Below are positions 56,283 to 64,000 of a stretch of 64,000 nt of DNA, piece after piece (position 1 is the first letter of the stretch; each line of letters starts with the position of its first letter). The position numbers and the translations under genes were made by a program. Source of the DNA: Isoetes taiwanensis (taxonomy: Eukaryota; Streptophyta; Lycopodiopsida; Isoetales; Isoetaceae); NCBI GenBank assembly GCA_021234155.1, contig JAJEKV010000003.1, positions 30,119,166-30,183,165 on the forward strand. The letters are read 5' to 3'. The notes under the pieces were generated by a model that saw nothing but the letters and a program-made list of their open reading frames with translations, did no database searches and was not told where the DNA came from.

Positions 56283-56729
56283 TGCAGAATACACAGCAGT
56301 AGGTCATCTGACACAGAAGAGTGATGTGTATGCATTTGGAATGCTTCTGCTAGAGATACTGACTGGGCAGAAGCCCCTTCATGCGGATGCATCACGACAT
56401 GGAACAACTAACTTGGCAAATGCTGTGAGGCCATTGTTTCAATCTGGCCAACTTCAAGAAAAGAAATCATCGACCCCGTGATGAGGTGCAAATTTTCAGC
56501 TGCAGGAGCAATGGGGATTGCTAGCATTGCCTTTGCTTGCATCAATGAAGATGTTGAAGAGAGGCCCCCAATGTCACATGTTGTTCAACGTTTGAAAGAG
56601 ATTGGAGCTATGGCGGATCTTGCCTGGTGTGGATGGAGGTTTCTCATCATCCGGCGAGGAGTACCGGACTATACTGACAAAACCGACTCAACCGACATGG
56701 ACATGAATAATGTAATCTGTCATGTTTAA
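56283..56729 (+). pseudogene. Receptor-like kinase C-terminal fragment
   Basis: The sequence after 56,283 reads SAEYTAVGHLTQKSDVYAFG then MLLLEILTGQKPL (kinase subdomains VIII-IX). After a one-base frameshift near 56,458 it reads IIDPVMRCKFSAAGAMGIAS and CINEDVEERPPMSHVVQRL (subdomain XI). This is the end of a plant LRR-type receptor kinase. The ATP-binding and catalytic loops are missing. It lies in Helitron A, antisense to it. Confidence 0.85.
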
Positions 56730-56899
56730 CGTGCTTCACAAACAATACATCATCCTTCCACAAACCCCCATTTTTTGCTGAATACTTTTATGTGGAGGTG
56801 TTCAGCATAAAGTTTAGGCTCAGAGTACATTTTGCATCCCCTTAGATTTGGTTCGTTACATCCCTGCTGCAATCATGGCAACAATGTCTGTATGTGGTG

Positions 56900-57650
56900 C
56901 AGGTCCTTTCATCAGCTTTATCCTACAACAATAATGCACTGTCATCGTAGAAAGTCACAAATTCTGGTGGCGTAATTTTATGCATGTTAAAGACTGCCTT
57001 CATAACCTTGTCAAAGTTTAGTTTTTCATGGACAAACTGCACTCTATAAACTGCACTCTTATTTTGGTCTAGCTTTTCTTGACCAAATCCAGTCAAGGCA
57101 TATTTCCTCTGTTTGATCCTCTCCTCCAAGCTGCACTGCAAATAGAAGGGAACCTTGTTGCAAACGTGTACACGAAATGAATTTTGAAAGGAGATGAAAG
57201 TTTGAAACTTTGAATCTTTTTTCCTCCAAGGTTATCAATTCTTACTTACGTAATACATGGTCGGCCGCACCCGGATTATGGATTATACATCTTTTTGTGG
57301 AAGCTTTAAACTCGATGATAATTCAACCTATATTCCAACGTTGGCATACCGCGGTAGATGTCATAGTCAATCTTTGGCACAAAGGCTCCGAGTTTGGATC
57401 AATGCCAATGGTGGATAATGATTCCAAAGACCTTGTGAAAAAACCGACTTGGATTCTCTTTAATTGCTCACATTGTATTCCCCGATCTTCCAAAAGCTCA
57501 TTTATGTCCGTAAGGAAAAAAAACACCGAGGAGTTGAGATTTTTTCAAACGTATACACGAAACGAATTTAGAAAGGAGATGAAAGTGAGAACTTTTTGCG
57601 CAGATAGAGTGTGGATAAGTATTTCTAGCTCAACCCCAGCTTAGCAAGAA
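56900..57650. other. Uncharacterised coding-like pieces in Helitron A
   Basis: The minus-strand 57,141-56,923 frame reads QCSLEERIKQRKYALTGFGQ and FDKVMKAVFNMHKITPPEF. A minus-strand frame at 57,526-57,323 includes DINELLEDRGIQCEQLKRIQ. I recognise neither. A worn direct repeat (TACACGAAATGAATTT ... GGAGATGAAAG) is at 57,170 and 57,553. Confidence 0.25.
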
Positions 57651-58099
57651 GCCTCAAACCCTCCGCTTCGGTGTATATAATCCGGCAACATTCTTATGCC
57701 CTTTTGAGTTAGATTGTCGGTGATGCAACATGGGCTTCGGCCACCGGGCACGCCATCCGGTTCTCAAATCAGAGAAGGGATGCAAACCGGCGCTAGAGAA
57801 AAGGAAAGAAGTCGTAGGGCAGGCCACATCCGGTTGCCGCCATAGCTGAAAGCTTCATGCTTCTCGAACTCGCAGATGATTGCAATCGGGGTGCGCTCCT
57901 TCCTGTTCTACAACAGGTAGAGTAAGGCTCTCGCGTTCAATAGAATTACAGAAACTGTCTGATCTCGGCCTGAAAAATCTGAGCCCTCCGATTTAGGGCG
58001 TGATGCACTATCCAAAATTTTAAGTGAAATCTGGGCCGTCGAAAATTTTAGGGTTTTATGCACGACATACACTAAAACTTTATAATAAAGGATATAGGA

Positions 58100-59290
58100 T
58101 AAGCAACTATGAAGTTGTAGTGGGGAAAATAATCAAACTATTACATAGAAGTCAAAGTCGAAAAGTGGGAAAGATAACACAATGGAAAAAGTGCTCAAAT
58201 CCTCTAGAAAATCCCCCATTGTGGAATAGGGGGACTCGTGAGCAATGGGTTATCTTCTTTGCAATGGGGAATTCTTCAATAAAAGGGTATATCATACGGG
58301 GAAAAATTAATAGAAACGAGGGATTCTTGAACATAAAAGGATTGGTAGAAATGGTCGAAATGGGGGATTGCAAATGCACATTGGGGTATTTTCAAGAAAG
58401 GGGATTGGATTAAAAGGAAATTTACGAATGGATTGGGGTATTTTGAAAAAAGGGGACTGATTTAAAAAGGAATTTGGAAATGAATTGGGGTATTTTTAAA
58501 AGGGGATTGAGTAAAAGGGAAATTACCAAAGAAACAGAGGATTGCACCTTGCGTAAGCACCATTGCACAAATTTCTGGTAATCCTCACCCTTAAAGATGT
58601 TATAATATTTACTTGGGGTAGCTGGCCATCGTCCTTGTCATAACCCCTAGGTGCGACTTCCTTTGAAAGGCCCCTAAACAACTCTCCCTTTTAGGACAAA
58701 TGCATTAAGCACATCTGCACTCTTTCCTCAACATTGCCTAACTAGGGAATTTAATTTTATCCTTCCAGAAAAAAAAAAAGGGAGGGGGGAAGGGAATTTA
58801 ATATTTTTCAATTCATTTAACTTTTTGTTCCAAAATTTGTGACGTGATCAATACAGATATAAACCTAACCCTAACATTGAAAGGGTTTTTTAAACGAAGC
58901 GATGCCGCTGCTGTGAGTACCAACAGGTTGAATTTAGCTGTAACTGAATCGGCTAGGTCTTCTGAGGATGGTTAATCTGGCGGCCAGAGCTTTTAACTCC
59001 AGTATTGTCATAAATCGATGGTCGTGACTTTAGCAATATCCAGGATGAAATCGATAACAAGAACTGCGAGGTCTGGATGTTCTTTAGCTTTAAAAGCAGT
59101 TTAATTTGCAACCACATGTCATCCGGAGGCTTTATTTGACTGAGATAAAATAAAGATTCAGAGCTCAATTAGGTGGTTCTGCACACCAGTAGCAAAAGGT
59201 CAAATTCTGGACACTAGTAGCAAAAGGTCAGCTTGCATTTATAGTTTTGGCTTATGTTAGGATAGATATTTCAATTGAGGACACAAAATC
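58100..59290. other. No gene; G-rich minisatellite-like stretch
   Basis: 58,150-58,530 contains many GGGGA(A/T)T and GGGGTATTTT(A/C)AAA repeats of 30-45 bp spacing. 58,870 has a short CCTAACCCTAAC run. Nothing coding was recognised. Confidence 0.5.
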
Positions 59291-59296
59291 TAGTAA

Positions 59297-59330
59297 TCTT
59301 TATATTATAATGTTATTGGGTAAGTATGTC
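59297..59330 (+). mobile_element. Helitron C 5' terminus
   Basis: TCTTTATATTATAATGTTAT starts at 59,297 after host A. The text that follows (GTATGTCGTCAACGAAACCC) closely parallels the 5' ends of Helitrons A and B. No hairpin-CTRR end was found before 64,000, so the element may extend beyond the window. Confidence 0.5.
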
Positions 59331-59689
59331 GTCAACGAAACCCTAACCCTATTTTTCGAAATTTAGGGTTCTCATATGTCCGGCCCAGCTCATTATCCTC
59401 CAATTTTGGTCAATCGATTTGGTGCCGTATCGCCTAATCCCAGCTTTTGGGTCCTTAATCTATTTGAAAATCCGTCACACGCCGAAGGCGTGAATCAAGT
59501 TGATGCAGTTCGGGCCGATTCAACATGACATGATGTTTGGTGAATTGTATATGCTATTTTGTTAATAAGGAGTTGAGTCGGAAAGGCCTTCCTTCTTCGG
59601 GGATAGGATGCTTTTGCATATGTGAAAGCAGGGCATTTTTTTTGGCAGTCTGAAATGGAGCAGGATGATGAAGAATTCGAATAGTTATT

Positions 59690-60307
59690 ATGCGAAAACT
59701 TCAGGATCTGAGTTTAAAGAAAGGATCAGAGTATAATGGAAATGGGCGCCATGTTTCTACCATAAACAGGCCCAACGGGATTGGACCTGCTTATCGAGAA
59801 GAAGATTGTAACGGAATAACGAAATCTGGCAATGGTTCGATGGCACATAATACTTCCGAGAAATAAATTCTCAATGGATTTCATCAACCCACCATGCAGT
59901 TGAAGACAAAGCAGGGCCTTATTCTAGTTGAAAGCATTTTTGGATTAGGATCTCAAAACAATGGAGCAATCATTCCAGATTTTATACATAGAGCATCCTT
60001 TGATAATCATGGTCTTAATGATCTGAACTTAGCAAGCATGCAAAGGGTTAATGGGATCTCTAACGGGCATTACTTTCATAGTTTGGATTCAGGACAGACT
60101 GGAAACTTCATGCCAAATGTAAACTGCCTACGGCAATTTCAACCACAGCTTTTACAACATTATTTTTTTGCACCGGATGGTGTTGTCCAGCCTAATTTTG
60201 GTACAACAGAGTCCACCATTTCTATGGAATCCAGAGAACAATCTTTCATTCATGCAGGGGGATTTAACAATAGGAAGTTGCAGGTGCCCAAGATGAAAAT
60301 TCATTAG
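59690..60307 (+). pseudogene. Unrecognised gene fragment upstream of the LOV block
   Basis: From ATG at about 59,690 one frame reads MRKLQDLSLKKGSEYNGNGR, GPAYREEDCNGITKSGNGS, a TAA near 59,863, and then continues open to 60,307 (QPTMQLKTKQGLILVESIFG ... FAPDGVVQPNFGTTESTIS). With one in-frame stop it looks like a slightly decayed Asn/Gly/Ser-rich N-terminal region. It ends about 30 bases before the LOV domain and could be the same gene. Confidence 0.35.
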
Positions 60308-60332
60308 GGCAGCTTAATAACTGACTGGGTAC

Positions 60333-60705
60333 AGCAAAGAAGAGGTATTGGGTCATAATTGTAGGTTTCTGCAAGGACCTGATACAGATAAGAGAATGGT
60401 TACGGAAATCAGAGATGCCATACGCGAAGAAAGATCGTGCCAAGTTCAAATACTTAATTACACAAAACATGGAAAACCCTTTTGGAATCTGTTTTATCTG
60501 GCCCCCATCTATTCCCGTGAGGATGGGAAAGTAATTCATGTTTTAGGTGTTCAAACTCCTATTTCTCACAGGCTTGCCACAGCATTTGTGCAGAATGTAG
60601 GTTCCTCTGATGAAGTCTGTCATGAAGGTAGGTTTGAATTTGTTGGGTTTTGGATGCAATGGTTAACCATTTCTCTTCATTTTTGCAGGCCGTCAACTTA
60701 AGTAG
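60333..60705 (+). pseudogene. LOV-domain photoreceptor fragment (TWIN-LOV/PLP-like)
   Basis: The frame reads TGYSKEEVLGHNCRFLQGPD, EIRDAIREERSCQVQILNY, KPFWNLFYLAPIYSREDGKV and VLGVQTPIS. These are the central and C-terminal strands of a LOV domain. The photoactive Cys is present in the context GHNCRFLQ (normally GRNCRFLQ). EIRxAIREERS and YSREDGKV point to the TWIN-LOV / PAS-LOV protein group of blue-light sensors. A GTAGGT donor follows at about 60,628 and an exon starting at 60,690 would end at once. The N-terminal strands and the second LOV domain are missing. It is probably a fragment carried by Helitron C. Confidence 0.7.
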
Positions 60706-60999
60706 CTTTACAGATTAGATTTCCATAGAGGTAATCAATAAAATATTTTTGCTTCAACTTTTTAGCAAACCTCCATTTGAATATGATTATGCATGCAGAT
60801 TCCAACAAAAGGAAAACAATGTGCACATGCTGAGATTCTAGAAGTTCTCGCAGTAGTGTGAAACACATCAATTGGCATTAGCTCAGACTTGATCTCATGT
60901 TGTGTTGAGCGAGAAGAATTAGAAAGGTTGCTCTAACATCAATCACATTAGAAACCCCGGGATGCTATCAATGAGAAATGGGCCTTCTTGCGTGAGAGA

Positions 61000-61203
61000 C
61001 ACCCAAATGTAGCATGGATGACATTTCTAAAGCTGGTGGCCAAGTAGGTCTTCTATTCTTATATTGGACTGACGTTTCATGATGATTGAGATTGTACCAC
61101 ACACCCAAACGTAGCATGGATGACATTTCTAAAGCTGGTGGCCAAGTAGATCTTCTATTCTTATATTGGACTGATGTTTCATGATGATTGAGATTGTACC
61201 ACA
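61000..61203. repeat. Tandem duplication, period 102 bp
   Basis: CACCCAAATGTAGCATGGAT starts at 61,000 and again, with one change, at 61,102. Both copies run to GAGATTGTACCACA. Three or four differences separate them. Confidence 0.9.
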
Positions 61204-61545
61204 CGCTTCCTTTGCTTGAATTTGATGTTCGCTATTGTACAAAGGAACAATCCAACAATGCAGATCTGTAGACTAAGAATTTTCTTACCCCTGCCATGGC
61301 ATAAACACTGCTATCGTTACTATGATTTTAAGGTCAATGTTCATTCCATAACTTCTGGGAGGCTTTATTTTTTATTTTCTTGCAAATAGTCTTGATTTCT
61401 CACAACTGGTTTTCTCTACCAGATTGATTATGTAAACTACATATTTGTTTATGCCATTAAGGAAATTGTGGCAGTAAATGGCAAATCTCAAGGGCCAACA
61501 ATTTGTCTTAGAGAAAAGACAGAGTTATCATAAACGGTAACCAAT

Positions 61546-61854
61546 TTGGTTACAAGCAACCTCAGAATTTACTGGTTGGTTTGCATTTTCTCTATTCTGC
61601 AGAACAGAGTGATATGGAACGCCATGATTTACTGTGTTAAGTTTAAAGATGCATGTAAGTTGTTTGTAAAAATGCCACAGCATGACACTATATCATGGAA
61701 TACAATTATTGTAGCATATATGCACCAGGGACATGAAAGCAAGGTTTTTGTAAAATGCAGGAGTATATCTTTCCAGATGAATTTAGTTATTGGAGTTCTT
61801 GATGCATGTGCTATGATAGGCATTTCCAATCACCAAGTCAACAAAGATGGTTAA
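61546..61854 (+). pseudogene. PPR protein fragment
   Basis: The frame reads VIWNAMIYCVKFKDACKLFV then KMPQHDTISWNTIIVAYMHQ, followed by a weaker third unit ending VLDACAMIG. The WNxMI ... A.xLFxxMPxxDxxSWNTII pattern is typical of plant PLS-type pentatricopeptide repeats, which bind organelle RNA. Only about two motifs remain and no start is credible. Confidence 0.7.
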
Positions 61855-62239
61855 AACTTTGATGTCTGTGAAGTTTTTACAGGAACAAGGAATTTCCATA
61901 TCTAGAGATCTTGCCTACCACAGGGTAAAAGAAAGCTAGGGTGTCTTACATTTGGCCAAATGTAGAGTAAGAGATGTATCACATTTCAAATACATAACCG
62001 TTTTTTCAGTATGTACATAATAATAGCTATATTATGGAATCTTTTTTTTCGGAACTACTTGCCACGTCAATTAAAATGCAATCATGAAGCAGATTTCAAT
62101 TCCCGCCGCTCTAACCACTCCAAGAAACGCCTGAACGTTAGGAGAATTTCCCACTTTCTGGCTAAAACTTCGCCCAGCTCCAGGATTTCCCTCCTTCTTG
62201 CCAGAATTCCTCCAGCTAACCCTAAACCACGCAAGAACC

Positions 62240-64000
62240 ATGATGAACAATGAAGGAACAGAAATGGCGCAAGAAGATTGCAATATCGGGAATGTGACAA
62301 AGAAAATGAAGCGTAAGATTGATGAAATTTGCAAATTTATATATGATCAGGTTCAAGATTTACGTCCTGTGCAAAGGAGAGCTTTAGCAGTGAAAACTGT
62401 TCGGGATGAAAGGCTGCACTTCTTTTTTGAACCTGCCATTGGAAATCCAGCGCAAGCAATTCTGAAGGATACTATGCTAAAAAATATCCGTGAAGGTCTG
62501 CAGGAAGTGAAACAAGCAAATAGCAATGATAAATTAGCAGCTAAGCATTCCCTGTTATCAATGATTGTTGGTGAGAATGGAAAACTCAGGCAAAAAGGAG
62601 TAGTCTCTAGAATTCTTCAAGTGCAAGCAAGAAACCTCACAAAAGCTGCAATTAGAAGAAAGGGGATGTCATTATCAGGTGCTAATATGTGAACCCAGGG
62701 CAGACATGCTTCCGGAATCAACCAAACAGTTGGTAAATGAGTTTTGGTTAACCCACACAAAAACTTCTCCAAAGTACAGGGATGTCAGGAAGAAAAGGAC
62801 ACTTCCAATCCAGTTTTTGGACATGCCCCAGGTCAGTTTTAAGTCTTTTAATCCTCTTTTTTGCAAGCTTGATAGAAGCTAGCTTCTGTGCATCCTGGAT
62901 AAGTTTAGTAATCCTATTTGCATTCCATGCAAGGGACGTATATGATATACATTGAAGTACATCCAACTACAGTAATTCTATTTTTACACTTGGAGGTACT
63001 GAATGAGCTATGTTTAACAGGAAAAGTACTTGGATGTACTTCCACTTGCATAAGGCAGAAAATGTGTTGAAAGTCAGGCTGTGTGATTATAGTCTTGATT
63101 TTTGTAGTTCCCAAGTACATTATAGTACATTTTAAGCTTTCCTGATCTCAAGATAGTTTTGAAAGATAGGGTGATACATAAAAGTATTTAAATGTACTTC
63201 CTTCCATAAGAAAAGTATGAAATACGTACATCTGTAATACAGTGACACTGTCTGTGACCTGGTTACATATTGAGTTTTTTATGTACATCTGGAACTCTTT
63301 GGAGTACATTATTTATACATTTATACATATCATTTACATGGTATGTACTATGTTGTGGTATAGTACTTGAATGTATATCAAATCATGATCTGCGTGCCAT
63401 AGAACTAATGCAATGTCTGCAACATCTTTGAATTCGTAAGTTGTTCTAAGTTATATCTTACTTATACATGCCGCTTTTTTCCTTGCAGAGTGAATTGTAT
63501 GAGATGTTCAAAGATGAACATCCTGAAGTGAAGATTAGCATCAGAAAGTTCGAGCTGCTTAAGCCTACGTGTGTGAGAAGGTTGAAAGAGAGGAACACAT
63601 GCTGCTGCGTGAAGCATGAACAAGCTGATCTATACAGAAAAGCTTTTAGCGTCCTGAGGAGCAAATTTCATGCCAATTGTACATGTTCTTGTGGTGTTTG
63701 TGCAGCAGATGAGAACAATGGCGTCTGCCAAGCTCCTTCTAAAACATTTCAAATGCTATGTGGAGAGCTACGGTCTGTGACAAGGAAGGCGAAGAGTGGC
63801 ATAGTTTGGATCAGGTCAAGGGAGAGTGCCGTAACTGTGGCACTGAAAATATTCAAATCTGTCCTAAGGAGAAAGAGTCGCAGAATGAGAACATTGAATG
63901 GCAAGTTTACAAGTACGTGAACGAACCTTCCAAAGCTGGCACTTCAAGGAGGTTGAAGCTTGTTACTGAAAGCGGGACTCCAGGTACATTGCTTGACAAG
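62240..64000 (+). CDS. Cysteine-rich protein of an uncharacterised, probably transposon-related family (partial)
   Basis: From MMNNEGTEMAQEDC (62,240) a helical basic region runs to about 62,690. A shifted frame then continues with ICEPRADMLPESTKQLVNEF and KYRDVRKKRTLPIQFLDMPQ, up to a GT donor at 62,833. After an intron with a TTGCAG acceptor (exon at 63,489, phase kept) come SELYEMFKDEHPEVKISIRK, NTCCCVKHEQADLYRKAF, CTCSCGVC, and after another shift near 63,775 CRNCGTENIQICPKEKES and RRLKLVTESGTPGTLLDK at the window edge. The LYxxFKxxHPEVKIxxxxFxxLKP ... NTCCC order reminds me of a family seen beside DDE-type transposase cores, but I cannot name it. Two frame changes suggest decay. Confidence 0.5.
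62950..63370 (+). promoter_or_regulatory. Intron cluster of GTAC motifs
   Basis: Twelve GTAC tetramers, most in the context (A/T)GTAC(A/T)T, lie in about 410 bp (near 62,957, 62,995, 63,027, 63,035, 63,113, 63,125, 63,197, 63,225, 63,283, 63,304, 63,344 and 63,363). One or two would be expected by chance. GTAC is the core bound by SBP/SPL transcription factors and in copper-response elements. A worn tandem repeat is the simpler reading. Confidence 0.3.

Larger units (their letters stand above)
55324..58092 (-). mobile_element. Helitron A (non-autonomous, 2.77 kb) carrying gene fragments
   Basis: The minus-strand 5' end TCCTTTATTATAAAGTTTTA starts at 58,092 after host A. The 3' end is the hairpin GCCCAGC-AAC-GCTGGGC (55,351-55,335), the spacer ACCTTTA and CTAG (55,327-55,324), followed by host T. 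TC start, hairpin, CTRR end and A|T target are all present. No Rep/helicase coding was seen. The interior holds a kinase fragment (56,283-56,729) and uncharacterised coding-like pieces (56,923-57,644). Confidence 0.7.
42400..58099 (-). mobile_element. Helitron B (non-autonomous), interrupted by a LINE and by Helitron A
   Basis: The 3' end on the minus strand is CTAG (42,400-42,403) followed by host T, preceded by a 7-nt spacer and the hairpin CCAGC-GTT-GCTGG (42,413-42,425). The proposed 5' end is TCCTATA at 58,099-58,093 (minus), continuing after Helitron A at 55,323 as TTATATTATAATGTTATC. It is preceded by host A. Without the LINE (about 43,696-51,621) and Helitron A, the body is about 5 kb. 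It carries the AN1 and RING2-like fragments on the opposite strand. No Rep/helicase was found. The two ends belong to the same family as Helitron A, but that they belong to one element is an inference. Confidence 0.5.

Noticed and set aside
59336-59350. Interstitial telomere repeat (AAACCCTAACCCT)
   Set aside because: Only two imperfect units are present, within the 5' region of a Helitron-like end where AAACCCTAA is common.

Overview
The window is nuclear DNA of a land plant. The evidence is a chloroplast-targeted FATTY ACID EXPORT 1 (FAX1)-like gene with five exons and GT-AG introns, plus fragments of plant families: a SAP-type AN1 zinc finger, an LRR receptor, a receptor-like kinase, a PPR protein and a TWIN-LOV-type LOV domain. 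The species cannot be fixed from the sequence. An intronless HSPA12-type Hsp70-like gene, together with the transposon content, makes me lean weakly towards a seed-free plant such as a fern. Most of the window is transposon debris of several ages. I see only two genes that look intact: the FAX1-like gene (19,562-20,938, minus) and the HSPA12-like gene (40,401-42,218, plus).

Layout, left part. 8-1,562 is a broken MULE transposase gene. 1,588-2,800 is a tandem array of long perfect and near-perfect palindromes. 2,977-3,838 (minus) is a Ulp1/C48 protease-like gene with possible upstream exons to 5,546. 5,715-6,390 is a second GC-rich cluster of the palindrome core motif. Together these could be one composite MULE with convergent genes. 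6,430-17,280 has almost no coding capacity. It holds tandem repeats, including an array with heat-shock-element-like GAA/TTC blocks (10,680-12,990), and an LRR remnant. 18,358-19,170 is a decayed copy of the 3' half of the HSPA12-like gene.

Middle part. A LINE with the full signature of twin priming (inverted 5' half, oligo-T tail, 18-bp target duplication) lies at 22,245-24,464. A Ty3/gypsy element at 26,199-30,595 has an extra catalytically complete RNase H placed before the reverse transcriptase. A CpG-rich LINE of a different clade lies at 33,570-37,650. An LTR end with a tRNA-iMet primer site is at 39,968.

Right part (42,400-64,000). Nested insertions can be ordered. Helitron B (ends at 42,400 and 58,099, minus strand) carries the AN1 and RING2-like fragments. 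A minus-strand LINE (13-bp target duplication) landed inside it. Two related TIR elements, 6.0 and 1.45 kb, sit inside that LINE. Helitron A (55,324-58,092), carrying a kinase fragment, landed 7 bases inside the 5' terminus of Helitron B. A third Helitron-like 5' end at 59,297 (plus) precedes LOV and PPR fragments. The window ends in a cysteine-rich gene of an uncharacterised, probably transposon-related family.
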